DNA from: an uncultured Hungatella sp.
GTDB taxonomy: Bacteria > Bacillota > Clostridia > Lachnospirales > Lachnospiraceae
Assembly: GCA_910588325.1 (NCBI GenBank)
Contig: CAJUPP010000016.1
Span: 1-52,315 of the forward strand
Direction: 5' to 3'
Length of the DNA stretch: 52,315 nucleotides
Part shown: in pieces, positions 14,832 through 23,891 of the stretch
Numbering within the stretch: position 1 is the stretch's first letter
Layout: every line of letters starts with the position of its first letter
Made by a program: the position numbers and the translations under genes
The notes under the pieces: generated by a model
What the model saw: only the letters and a program-made list of their open reading frames with translations
What the model was told of the DNA's origin: nothing
Database searches by the model: none

Positions 14832-15422
14832 TCAGATATGGAAAAACAAGCCGGATTTCTTCAGCACCGGGCGAACTGCCATATACACAACTACCACCAC
14901 AATAGTTCCGGCTACTGCATTGATAAAGGTCACTCCGGCCGCCCAGGTAGACATAATTTTAGCGGCTGAGGATTCTACTCCCAGAATATAATTTTTATAA
15001 AAATATCCTACAATAGGGTCCATAATCACATTAAAACCTAGTCCGGCGACAGAGGCAATCAAGGACCATTTGAAGACATATTTGCTGTCGTGGTCTTTTG
15101 TAATGTGGGCGATTTTGTGGGCTACCAGTCCGGCGATCAGCCCGATACAAAGCTTTAAGAAAAAGGTTTTAGGGGCGCTGGTGACATAGGCAGGGTCTAA
15201 AAGATCGGCTATGGTCATTCCCAGGGCACCGGCCACACCACCATAGCCTCCTCCCAGCAGAAGAGCAGCCAGCACACAGAATGCATTGCCGATATGGAGG
15301 GCTACCATGTCACCGCCAAAGGTAGGAATCGGAATTTTCAAAAATGTAAATGCCACATAACAGAGAGCCGCCATCAAACCAGTAATCACAATCTTGTACA
15401 CTTTTTCATTTTTTTCGTTCAT
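14832..15422 (-). CDS. ECF transporter S component, substrate unknown
   Basis: The 196-residue integral membrane protein has about five to six segments and the typical S-component N-terminus (KIVITGLMAALCYVAFTF then GGDMVALHIGNAFCVLAALLLGG). S components bind a vitamin or similar micronutrient and use shared energising subunits encoded elsewhere. The position 106 bp after thiN hints at thiamine, but I do not see the aromatic thiamine-binding signature of ThiT, so the substrate is left open. The ATG at 15422 follows AAAAAGGAG; a longer frame from 15557 runs into thiN and is unlikely. Confidence 0.8.
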   Translation of the reverse strand: MNEKNEKVYKIVITGLMAALCYVAFTFLKIPIPTFGGDMVALHIGNAFCVLAALLLGGGYGGVAGALGMTIADLLDPAYVTSAPKTFFLKLCIGLIAGLVAHKIAHITKDHDSKYVFKWSLIASVAGLGFNVIMDPIVGYFYKNYILGVESSAAKIMSTWAAGVTFINAVAGTIVVVVVYMAVRPVLKKSGLFFHI

Positions 15423-15528
15423 GTGTATCACTCCTTTTTGTATCCTACTATTATGTAACACATGATAACACAGATAAAGAGTGATAAAAATAGTCAGTTT
15501 TTTACTTTTCAACCAGTCCAGTCTGACC

Positions 15529-16194
15529 TTAATGCCAGGAATCCCTGGATTCCACACAGATCAGAATCCCATCTTCAAAGGTAATCACGGCTTTTTCATC
15601 AGCAAGTTCATTGCTGATACATAAACCTGCCTCTGCCCCAATATGGATACTTTTTTGATACAGAGGGTATTTAAACCCTGTCAACGTGATTTTGTGTACA
15701 TATTCGGTCAATGGAAGAAAGGATACATATGTTCCATAGGCCTTGGAACGGTAAAAAGTTTTTCCTCTTGAAAGAAGATACACCTTATTCTGACTGTCCA
15801 AAAGGCAGGCGTTTACCCCGGCATCCAGGCACAGCTTCAGAAGGTGCAGATTGGACCACTCATGATCCAGCCGTCCGCCTGTTGCTCCCAGAATTATGAT
15901 ATCGGTACACCCCAGTTTCATGGAAGTATTGATGGCCAGTTCCGTATCCGTCTCGTCCTTTTCCGGCTTGTGGACATCCCACAGAATCTCAGGGATATTT
16001 CGATAGCGTTTAAGAAGCGATGGCTCTACCGTGTCAAAATCTCCTACAATAGCTGTGGGAACAAGGTTCAGTTTCTCCGTATACTTCAATCCTCCGTCTA
16101 CAGAAATCACAAAGTCAAAACTCTTCTGTTGTAAAAAAGAACCGGCAAAAGCCAAATCAAGCCTCCCACCGGTTATGATTAACCCTGTTTTCAT
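15529..16194 (-). CDS. thiN: Thiamine diphosphokinase
   Basis: The 221-residue enzyme transfers pyrophosphate from ATP to thiamine to make thiamine diphosphate. Motifs seen are SVDGGLKY, IVGDFDTV, KPEKDETDTELA and LGATGGRLDH, with the smaller C-terminal beta domain following. It is the last clear member of the conserved stp-prkC-rsgA-rpe-thiN cluster, 35 bp after rpe. The upstream Shine-Dalgarno (AGAGGTG) is a little far from the ATG. Confidence 0.95.
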   Translation of the reverse strand: MKTGLIITGGRLDLAFAGSFLQQKSFDFVISVDGGLKYTEKLNLVPTAIVGDFDTVEPSLLKRYRNIPEILWDVHKPEKDETDTELAINTSMKLGCTDIIILGATGGRLDHEWSNLHLLKLCLDAGVNACLLDSQNKVYLLSRGKTFYRSKAYGTYVSFLPLTEYVHKITLTGFKYPLYQKSIHIGAEAGLCISNELADEKAVITFEDGILICVESRDSWH

Positions 16195-16229
16195 AGTTAT
16201 ACAGTCTTCACCTCTTACTATTTCTCACT

Positions 16230-16901
16230 TTACACAAAAACTGATTCATACTCTTTAAATATCTCCAGAAACTTCCTGGTGTTGCCAGCAGCATCTCCCT
16301 TAAACACTGCGGAACCCGACACAATTACATTGGCTCCTGCATCCAGAAACTCCCGCACATTATCAAGGGTCACCCCGCCGTCTACCTGGATATCCATGGG
16401 AATGCCTCTCTCCTGGCACCGCTTCCGCAAGCGGGCTACCTTGTCCAATGTATAGGGAATCCGCTCCTGACCGCCAAAGCCAGGATTTACGGTCATGACA
16501 AGAACCATATCCACCTGTGGTAGAATCAGGTCGATGACACTGATGGGAGTACTGGGATTGATGGCAACCCCTGCTTTTGCCCCGTTCTTGCGGATGACCT
16601 TTATGGTAGAATCCAGATGACCGCATGCCTCTGCATGGACTGTAATAAGATCCGCTCCGCACTGACAGATCTCCTTAATGTAACGATAAGGTTCTCTTAC
16701 CATCATATGGACATCAAATACTCTGTCAGTACAGCTTCGTATGGACGAAATAAGCGGCATTCCAAAAGAAATGCTTGGTACAAAATCACCGTCCATTACA
16801 TCCAGATGAATATACTGGGCTCCGGCGCTACTGACTGCCTGCAGTTCACTTTCCAAGTTCTTAAAATCTGCTCCCAAAACGGAGGGTGCCAAAATAATCA
16901 T
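16230..16901 (-). CDS. rpe: Ribulose-phosphate 3-epimerase
   Basis: The 223-residue TIM-barrel enzyme interconverts ribulose 5-phosphate and xylulose 5-phosphate. Visible signatures are LAPSVLGADF, HLDVMDGDFVPSISFG, DVHMMV, MTVNPGFGGQ and QVDGGV, carrying the metal and catalytic residues. It starts 1 bp after the rsgA stop, with AGAAGGAG inside the end of rsgA. Confidence 0.97.
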   Translation of the reverse strand: MIILAPSVLGADFKNLESELQAVSSAGAQYIHLDVMDGDFVPSISFGMPLISSIRSCTDRVFDVHMMVREPYRYIKEICQCGADLITVHAEACGHLDSTIKVIRKNGAKAGVAINPSTPISVIDLILPQVDMVLVMTVNPGFGGQERIPYTLDKVARLRKRCQERGIPMDIQVDGGVTLDNVREFLDAGANVIVSGSAVFKGDAAGNTRKFLEIFKEYESVFV

Positions 16902-16902
16902 A

Positions 16903-17781
16903 TCAGTATCTCCTTCTGTTCTTTAGTTCCTGATAAAACAACTGGTAGTTCCCATAACGGCTGTTGCTGATTTTCCCCTCTTGTACTGCAGCTTTTACCC
17001 CGCAAATCGTTTCTCCTATGTGGACACATCCAGGAAAACGGCATTCATCCTCACAGGGATGAAACTCCGGAAAATATTCCTTTAATTCCTGGGCTTCCAT
17101 ATCTTCTACAAAGACAGAACTGAATCCCGGTGTATCCATTAGATACGTTCCAGGTTCCGTGCAGAATAACTCCGAATGTCTTGTGGTATGACGGCCGCGT
17201 TTGATTTTCTCACTGATACTTCCTGTCTCCATCTGTGCCTTTGGCAGGATCTGATTCATCAAAGAAGATTTTCCCACACCAGAAGGTCCTGCTAATGCAG
17301 TGGTTTTCCCCTTAAGAAAATGCCTTACAGCATCAATCCCTCTGTCCTCGTGGGTACTGAAAAACAGAATCGGATATCCGGCCGGCTCATAGATCAGCCG
17401 GTACCTATTCATAATGGTTTCATCGGATAAATCCATTTTGTTGAAACCCACGGCAGCCGGAATCCCAAGCCTCTCCACCATCACCAGGAATCGGTCTAAA
17501 AGGTTTAGATTAGGCTCCGGATCTGCCAAGGCAAACACAACCAGTACCTGATCCACATTGGCGGCCGCTGGACGAATCAGTGTATTCTTCCTTGGGAGAA
17601 TCAGTTCAATATTCCCCTCGGGAGGTTCTGTTCCCAGAACAGCGATCTCTACCTGATCGCCTACAAAAGGTTTGATACTCCGGTTCCTGAAGATCCCTTT
17701 TGCTTTACATTCATAGATCTGATGATCCTCTCCGTATACATAGTAAAAACCGGCAATTCCTTTTATAATTTTCCCTGTCAC
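16903..17781 (-). CDS. rsgA: Ribosome small subunit GTPase RsgA
   Basis: The 292-residue circularly permuted GTPase has an N-terminal OB fold, then G4 (GFNKMDL) before G1 (GPSGVGKSS) and G3 (DTPGF). The zinc site is CEDECRFPGCVHIGETIC near the C-terminus. RsgA checks the 30S decoding region late in assembly. It lies between prkC and rpe (gaps of 12 and 1 bp), as in Bacillus, where it is a substrate of the neighbouring kinase. Confidence 0.96.
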   Translation of the reverse strand: MTGKIIKGIAGFYYVYGEDHQIYECKAKGIFRNRSIKPFVGDQVEIAVLGTEPPEGNIELILPRKNTLIRPAAANVDQVLVVFALADPEPNLNLLDRFLVMVERLGIPAAVGFNKMDLSDETIMNRYRLIYEPAGYPILFFSTHEDRGIDAVRHFLKGKTTALAGPSGVGKSSLMNQILPKAQMETGSISEKIKRGRHTTRHSELFCTEPGTYLMDTPGFSSVFVEDMEAQELKEYFPEFHPCEDECRFPGCVHIGETICGVKAAVQEGKISNSRYGNYQLFYQELKNRRRY

Positions 17782-17793
17782 GGATTTTCCTCA

Positions 17794-20034
17794 CTATTCT
17801 GCCCGAGAGAAGCCTACCGGATAACTCTGCATCACCATCCCATTCTCTACGTTGACAACTTCCACTTCACCATAATCTACTCCTGGAATTCCTTCCATAT
17901 CCTGATAATCAATAGAAAGCAGTTCGTCGCTGGTTATGGTTCTTGGATCCATCAGTGTCGTGTAGACAGCCTCCCCGTTATTGTCCTGTTTCAAACGAAC
18001 CATAACATTGGCTTGGACGGGTGCCGGGCCTTGGCTGGTAGCGATCAGCTGAAATGTGGTGCTGATAGAGCCTGTAAAACGCTGCCCTTCCGGTCCAAGA
18101 CTGACCACATAAGAAACCGTGGTGCCTGCTTTGACCAGTGTATTTGCCTCCAATTCCTGGCTGATAATATTGCCTGCCGGTACAGTATCATCATATTGTG
18201 GCGTAACCGTGCCTGGATTTAGTTCTGCTGCTGCCAGAAGGCCTATGGCTGCTTCCTCAGTTAAATTGCGCAGCTCTGGCACAGAACGCATATCTGCCAT
18301 GGAACCTGCACTGACGAAAAGCGTAACAGTATCGCCCTCCCGTGGCTGCATTGGTTCACACCGAATGACCTGACCTTCCGGTATGGTATCATGATATTCT
18401 GGCTGCAGGACTGCAAATAATTTATACTGCTCTAAAACAAGCTTGGCTGACTCCCCATCCATACCGGTCAGGATCATCTGGCTTAAATCTACCAGATCGC
18501 TTCCATTGCTGACATACACGCCTACCGTATCGTATTTTTTAACAACCGTTCCCTCCGGAATCACCTGTGAGAGAACATAATCCTTTTCCACCGTATCCGA
18601 ATCTTCATATCCCAAAATCTTCATATCCAGATTCGCTTCTTTTAACTTGGCTTTTGCCATATCTACATGAAGATTGAGAACATCCGGCATGTAGGTTTCC
18701 GTATCGCTTAAAGTATTCTCCTCTGACGTAGGCACAACCTCCGCCTGGATTGTGGTAGGGCTGCTTCCGCTTCCCAGATTAAAAATCCCGCCCAGGCGCA
18801 CAAATACAAATATCAGCAACGCTAAAATCAGGATTGCCACAAAAATGCCTACGGCCGTCATGATCCGTTCAATTTTAGGATTCACATCATTGCGGGAACC
18901 CTTTGAGCCATGATACCCCCGCTGCTGATAATCTCTGTCCCTATAATTCCGGTCTTGATATTCCCGGTCCGAATAGCCCCTGTCCTGATACTCCCGTTCC
19001 GAATACTCCATATTCTGAGGCAGTTCCGATTCTTCATAACTCTCGTAATCATCCCCCCGGTATCCGTCTGCCCTGCGGTAATCCTCCTGAGAGTTTCGGT
19101 AGGAAGGCTGATAATTCTTCTGCCCTACCTTGATGGCATTCAATTCCTCATTGCTGATCGTTACTGTCTCACCGCCAAAATCCTGGTCCGGTGTCATAGT
19201 CACAAAATCTTCGTTCGGATAGATCAATGACCTTTTCAAGTCGGAAATCACTTCCGTTACCGCAAGATATCGATATTCCGGTTTCTTCTCCGTACATTTT
19301 AAAATAATATTCTCCAGGCTGATAGGAACCGCCGGATTGTAAACGCTGGGGCGGACAATAGGCTCTTCCAGATGAGCCAAAGCCACTGCTACCGTATTGT
19401 CCCCGGCAAAGGGAACCCGTCCTGTAACCATCTCATACATGGTTATGCCTAAAGAATAGATATCGCTTCTGGAGTCGCTGTAGCCGCCTCTGGCCTGTTC
19501 CGGAGAAATGTAGTGGACTGAGCCCATAGCCGCCATGGTTGTGGTCTGGCCTGTAGCCGCTTTGGCAATTCCAAAATCCGCCACCTTTACCTTACCGTCT
19601 TTGGATATGATCATATTCTGGGGTTTAATATCCCTGTGTATGATCTGATGTTCATGGGCAGCCGCAATTCCCTGGGCCACCTGAATCGAGATTCCCACGG
19701 CTTCCTTGATATCCAGCTGTCCCTTCTTGGCGATATAATTCTTCACGGTAATCCCCTCAATCAATTCCATTACAATATAATGGAGATTCCCATCATCCAC
19801 CACATCGTAAATATTGACAATATTGGGATGAGACAGTCTTGCCGCCGCCTGTGCTTCCATCTTAAACCGGCTGACAAAACCAGAATCCGTACTGAATTCC
19901 TCTTTTAAGACCTTAATAGCCACCAGGCGGTTCAGCTTATGGCATTTGGCTTTGTATACATCAGCCATTCCGCCGGAACCGATAAGCTCCAGTATTTCAT
20001 AGCGATCCTGCAGATAACTTCCTGATCTTAACAT
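17794..20034 (-). CDS. prkC: Ser/Thr protein kinase with PASTA repeats
   Basis: The 746-residue membrane kinase has a cytoplasmic kinase domain (residues 12-270: GSGGMADVY, K41, HRDIKPQN at 133-140, DFG at 153-155), a low-complexity linker, one membrane segment (about 391-412), three PASTA repeats (about 446-646) and a C-terminal extracellular domain of about 100 residues. PASTA domains sense muropeptides or lipid II; the kinase controls growth, wall synthesis and dormancy exit. Just before the membrane are three tandem ten-residue repeats (345-374, pattern SDREYQDRGY). It overlaps stp by 7 bp. Confidence 0.96.
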   Translation of the reverse strand: MLRSGSYLQDRYEILELIGSGGMADVYKAKCHKLNRLVAIKVLKEEFSTDSGFVSRFKMEAQAAARLSHPNIVNIYDVVDDGNLHYIVMELIEGITVKNYIAKKGQLDIKEAVGISIQVAQGIAAAHEHQIIHRDIKPQNMIISKDGKVKVADFGIAKAATGQTTTMAAMGSVHYISPEQARGGYSDSRSDIYSLGITMYEMVTGRVPFAGDNTVAVALAHLEEPIVRPSVYNPAVPISLENIILKCTEKKPEYRYLAVTEVISDLKRSLIYPNEDFVTMTPDQDFGGETVTISNEELNAIKVGQKNYQPSYRNSQEDYRRADGYRGDDYESYEESELPQNMEYSEREYQDRGYSDREYQDRNYRDRDYQQRGYHGSKGSRNDVNPKIERIMTAVGIFVAILILALLIFVFVRLGGIFNLGSGSSPTTIQAEVVPTSEENTLSDTETYMPDVLNLHVDMAKAKLKEANLDMKILGYEDSDTVEKDYVLSQVIPEGTVVKKYDTVGVYVSNGSDLVDLSQMILTGMDGESAKLVLEQYKLFAVLQPEYHDTIPEGQVIRCEPMQPREGDTVTLFVSAGSMADMRSVPELRNLTEEAAIGLLAAAELNPGTVTPQYDDTVPAGNIISQELEANTLVKAGTTVSYVVSLGPEGQRFTGSISTTFQLIATSQGPAPVQANVMVRLKQDNNGEAVYTTLMDPRTITSDELLSIDYQDMEGIPGVDYGEVEVVNVENGMVMQSYPVGFSRAE

Positions 20035-20780
20035 GGCGCCACCTCACTTATCCGCGGTTCCACCAAAAGAACCGTAATATTATCTCTCCCGCCATGTTCA
20101 TTGGCTATGTCAATTAACTGCTCAGCCTTTTGTCTGAGAGGAAGCCGTTGATCCAGACAAAAGCCCATATCCCGCTCTGACACCATATTGGACAAGCCGT
20201 CAGAGCACATCAAAATCACATCCTCCGGCTTAAGAACCTCTTCAAAAAAATCTGCCGTCACCCTGCTGTCAGTTCCTACCGCTCTCGTAATAATATTTTT
20301 CTTTTGCTGATAATCATTGCTGTCCCGGTTCATCTGCCCTCTGGCTACCATCTCTTCCACAAAGGAATGATCCCTGGTGATTTGAACCATGGAATGTTCT
20401 CTATACAAATAAAGACGGCTGTCGCCGATATTTGCTACGTATAAAGTATTGTCCTCTACGGAAGCCGCTACCAGCGTAGTCCCCATTCCTCTCAAATGAG
20501 GCTCTTCCATAGACCTTCTGTACAATTCTGCATTAACTGTTGCGATAGCCTGCGAAAGTCCGGGAACAATCTGACTCTGTCCATAATTCTTCAAATAGGC
20601 TACCAGATGCTCCACTGCAAACCTGGAGGCATAATCACCGGCCTGATGTCCTCCCATACCATCCGCAACAAGAAACAGATTTTTAAGATTTCCTACCGGA
20701 TCTGACGAGGAGTAAAGGTAATCCTGATTGTGGGTTCTGACTCTTCCTACATGGGTAAGTCCATAAGCCTGCATCCTCAT
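20028..20780 (-). CDS. stp: PP2C-family Ser/Thr phosphatase
   Basis: The 250-residue PPM phosphatase has the metal-binding motifs VADGMGGHQAGDYAS, IGDSRLYL, CSDGLSN and GGRDNITV. It reverses PrkC phosphorylation, and the two genes are coupled by a 7-bp overlap. Its own start overlaps the rlmN stop by 4 bp (ATGA). Confidence 0.96.
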   Translation of the reverse strand: MRMQAYGLTHVGRVRTHNQDYLYSSSDPVGNLKNLFLVADGMGGHQAGDYASRFAVEHLVAYLKNYGQSQIVPGLSQAIATVNAELYRRSMEEPHLRGMGTTLVAASVEDNTLYVANIGDSRLYLYREHSMVQITRDHSFVEEMVARGQMNRDSNDYQQKKNIITRAVGTDSRVTADFFEEVLKPEDVILMCSDGLSNMVSERDMGFCLDQRLPLRQKAEQLIDIANEHGGRDNITVLLVEPRISEVAPC

Positions 20781-21823
20781 CCCCCCTTTTTCGATTTAAG
20801 ATAACTTTTCCGAAGTTGGCCGCATGCACCGCCGATATCACGGCCCATTTCCCTTCTTATAGTAACATGAATCCCATTTTTTTCAAGGTAATTTTTAAAT
20901 TCCTGGATTGATTTGGGATTGGATTGCACATAATCCCTTTCTTTGATAGGATTGACCGGAATCAAATTCACATGTCCGTGCATATCCTTAATCAGTCTTG
21001 CCAAGGCTTTTGCCTCCGTAAGATTGTCATTGACATCCTTCACCAGACTGTATTCAAAGGTCACTCTGCGCCCTGTTACTTCAAAATATTCCTGACATGC
21101 CGCTAAAATGTCTTCCAGATGATATGTAGCTGCCGATGGCATCAGTGTCCGTCTGACTTCGTCACTGGGGGCATGGAGGGACAATGCCAGAGTGATCTGC
21201 AGATGTTCTCCTGCCAGACGCCTGATATTCGGTACGATCCCGCAGGTGGATACGGTGACATTCCGCTGGCTGATATTCAACCCGCCTTCACAAGTCAAAA
21301 GATGAATAAACCGGATAAAATTTTCATAATTGTCAAGAGGTTCCCCACAGCCCATAACTACTACATGGGAAACCCGCTCCCCTGTATGTTTCTGAATCTG
21401 ATAAATCTGTTCCAGCATCTCCGACGACCGAAGATTCCTTGTCAGGCCGTCCAGGGTAGACGCACAGAATCTGCATCCCATGCGGCATCCGACCTGGGAA
21501 GAGATGCAGACTGAATTTCCATACTTGTATTTCATCAAAACACTTTCAATCACATGTCCGTCCGGCAATGCAAACAGATATTTTCTGGTTCCGTCTGCCT
21601 GGGAAATCCGTACATCCACTGCTGACAGTGTCACAAATTCAAAACGATCTTTTAACTGGTTCCTTAACTCTTTTGAGATGTTGGTCATATCTTCAAAGGA
21701 GTCCGCCAGCTTCTCATGGATCCATTTATAAATCTGCCTGGCCCGGAAAGCCGGCAGACCCATCTTCTTTAATTCTTCTGACAACTCGTCAAAGGTCAGG
21801 GACTTTATATCGATTTTTTCCAT
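20777..21823 (-). CDS. rlmN: Dual-specificity RNA methyltransferase RlmN
   Basis: The 348-residue radical SAM enzyme methylates C2 of A2503 in 23S rRNA and A37 in some tRNAs. The CxxxCxxC cluster motif is in GCRMGCRFCAS and the resolving cysteine region is GRDIGGACGQLR near the C-terminus. MGCGEPLDN and ALSLHAPSDEVR are further family marks. The start overlaps the rsmB stop by one base (TAATG). Confidence 0.97.
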   Translation of the reverse strand: MEKIDIKSLTFDELSEELKKMGLPAFRARQIYKWIHEKLADSFEDMTNISKELRNQLKDRFEFVTLSAVDVRISQADGTRKYLFALPDGHVIESVLMKYKYGNSVCISSQVGCRMGCRFCASTLDGLTRNLRSSEMLEQIYQIQKHTGERVSHVVVMGCGEPLDNYENFIRFIHLLTCEGGLNISQRNVTVSTCGIVPNIRRLAGEHLQITLALSLHAPSDEVRRTLMPSAATYHLEDILAACQEYFEVTGRRVTFEYSLVKDVNDNLTEAKALARLIKDMHGHVNLIPVNPIKERDYVQSNPKSIQEFKNYLEKNGIHVTIRREMGRDIGGACGQLRKSYLKSKKGG

Positions 21824-23181
21824 TATACTCTCTGCATAACTGAAAGAAAGAATCCATCACAGGGATGGATTCCAGGCAAAAGCTGAATATATCCCTCCCT
21901 CATGGTATCACTCCTCAGCTCCTCTCCTAATCTTCCCTCTATATTCACAGGCCGGAACGGATACCGCTCCAGAAACCATGCAACATTCTCCTCATTCTCC
22001 TGTCTGTCTATGGTACAGGTGCTGTAGACCAAAGTTCCTCCCGGCTTCACATACCTGTATACAACGGACAGGATACCTTTTTGTAAATCAGCCAATGAAG
22101 CCAAGGCATCCTCTGTCATCTTCTCCTTGATATCCGGTTTCCTACCCAGAATTCCCAGACCAGAACAGGGCAGGTCCGCCATAACGATATCCGCCTTTTC
22201 TACAAAAGATTCATCCAATTCAAGAGCATCCCACACAGAAGCTTTGACATTTAAAAAGCCGGAACGCCGGATATTCTCACGTATCATATCTACCTTATAA
22301 CTGCTGATATCTCGTATTTCCACATAGCCGGTACCTTCAAGCAGATCCGCAATATGAAGACCCTTTCCACCTGGAGCTCCGCACACATCCAGAACCACAT
22401 CTTCCTTTTTAGGGCAGGCTGCCAGCCCCGGCAGACAGGAACTCAAATCCTGTACCTGAATCCAACCTTTTTGAAATGCTTCCAGACGCTCCAGATAATC
22501 CAGATGTTCCAGATACAGAACACCGTCAATTGCGCTGCTTTCTCTTACCAATACTCCCTGATTCTTAAGACTGGCCATAATCTTCTCTTTTTCCCTTTGG
22601 TTTCTGTTACAGCGAACCGTAAGGGGATGCTCTGTGAGAAAATAAGACAGAATGGTTTCTATGGTATCCTGGCTGTATACCTGATTCCACAGAGACAGAA
22701 TCCAGGACGGTATACTGTACTTTATGGAAAGATCCGGGAATGTAAGTATCTCCTTCTGTCTGGAAACAGTTCGCAGGACTCCATTTACAAAGCCCTTTAA
22801 TCCATGAAAACGGCGTTTTTGGGCCAGTTTCACTGCCTCATTGCACACCGCAGAATCAGGGATACGGTCCATATACAGAATCTGATACACGGACATCCTC
22901 ATAAGGGTACGGATCAGAGGTTTCATCTGTTCTGTCCTTGTTCTGGAAAACTGGTTCAATATATAGTCAATCTGCAATAAATACTCCAGTGTCCCTTCGG
23001 TTACCCGGGTGACAAAAGCCCGGTCCTGTTTTTCAAGATACTGATATTTGCTTAATGCCTGGTTTAAAACCACATGGCTGTAACCGCCTTTTTCCAGAAT
23101 CTCATAGAGAACATCCAGGGTCAGCTCCCGAATATTCTGCGAAGAAGTCTGCCCCTTCTTTCCGGATGTTGTCTTAGTCAC
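21823..23181 (-). CDS. rsmB: 16S rRNA (cytosine-967-C5) methyltransferase RsmB
   Basis: The 452-residue protein has an N-terminal NusB-like RNA-binding domain (about residues 15-140) and a C-terminal SAM methyltransferase domain with DVCGAPGGKG, DLPCSGLG and the catalytic cysteine region VYSTCTID. It methylates C967 of 16S rRNA. The GTG at 23181 is preferred: GGAGG lies 11 bp upstream and the start overlaps the stop of the zinc-peptidase gene (GTGACTAA). A TTG at 23199 would place the start before that Shine-Dalgarno. Confidence 0.94.
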   Translation of the reverse strand: MTKTTSGKKGQTSSQNIRELTLDVLYEILEKGGYSHVVLNQALSKYQYLEKQDRAFVTRVTEGTLEYLLQIDYILNQFSRTRTEQMKPLIRTLMRMSVYQILYMDRIPDSAVCNEAVKLAQKRRFHGLKGFVNGVLRTVSRQKEILTFPDLSIKYSIPSWILSLWNQVYSQDTIETILSYFLTEHPLTVRCNRNQREKEKIMASLKNQGVLVRESSAIDGVLYLEHLDYLERLEAFQKGWIQVQDLSSCLPGLAACPKKEDVVLDVCGAPGGKGLHIADLLEGTGYVEIRDISSYKVDMIRENIRRSGFLNVKASVWDALELDESFVEKADIVMADLPCSGLGILGRKPDIKEKMTEDALASLADLQKGILSVVYRYVKPGGTLVYSTCTIDRQENEENVAWFLERYPFRPVNIEGRLGEELRSDTMREGYIQLLPGIHPCDGFFLSVMQRV

Positions 23182-23890
23182 GGTCCCGTCTTCCTCCAAA
23201 CAGAATCACCAGACGCAGAAGCTGTAAAATGGAAGCCGCCACAGCCGCCACATAGGTAAGGGCCGCAGCACCCAGCACCTTTCTGGTCTGTCCCACTTCC
23301 TCTCCGTGCAGGATTCCCATCTGATCCAGTAACACCACTGCCCGTCTGGAGGCATTCAGTTCCACCGGAAGAGTAATCACCTGGAACAAAACCACCAGCA
23401 CGAACATCCAAATTCCGATATTTACCATAGTGCTTCCCATGCCGCCGATAATCAGACCAATGAGAATCAGAGGCCAGGACAGCTGGCTTCCAAGGTTTGC
23501 CACAGGAACAAAAGCGCCCCGCAGTTTTAAGGGCACATAACCTACATTGTCCTGGATGGCATGGCCGCACTCGTGAGCCGCCACACCGATGGCAGAGACT
23601 GAGGCAGACCGGTACACAGGCTCCGACAAGCGAAGGGTCTTGGTCCTGGGATCATAGTGGTCTGTCAACTGTCCGGGAACCGCCTCGATGGACACATCAA
23701 AAATCCCCTGAGAATTCAGAAGTCTTCTGGCAGCTTCTGCACCGGTCATACCGGTCATACTGCGCACCCTGGAATACTTGCTAAACGTACTCTTCACCCT
23801 GGCAGACGCCCACATGGAAAGCAACGCTCCTATCAGTACCAGAAGCATCGTAGGATCAAAGAAACCATATCCATAATAACCGCCGTACAT
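23174..23890 (-). CDS. YugP-type membrane zinc metallopeptidase
   Basis: The 238-residue protein has an N-terminal membrane segment after a glycine/tyrosine-rich start (MYGGYYGYGFFDP), the zinc motif HECGH in GVAAHECGHAIQD, and further membrane segments in the C-terminal half. This matches the PF04298 putative neutral zinc metallopeptidase family; the physiological substrate is unknown. The ATG at 23890 follows AAAGGAG, which lies in the end of fmt one base upstream of this gene. Its insertion between fmt and rsmB is common in Clostridia. Confidence 0.9.
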   Translation of the reverse strand: MYGGYYGYGFFDPTMLLVLIGALLSMWASARVKSTFSKYSRVRSMTGMTGAEAARRLLNSQGIFDVSIEAVPGQLTDHYDPRTKTLRLSEPVYRSASVSAIGVAAHECGHAIQDNVGYVPLKLRGAFVPVANLGSQLSWPLILIGLIIGGMGSTMVNIGIWMFVLVVLFQVITLPVELNASRRAVVLLDQMGILHGEEVGQTRKVLGAAALTYVAAVAASILQLLRLVILFGGRRDRD

Positions 23891-23891
23891 A

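Noticed and set aside
15423..15528. TPP riboswitch before the ECF gene next to thiN
   Set aside because: No CTGAGA or ACCTGATCTGGATAAT-like blocks were found in the 106-bp gap.
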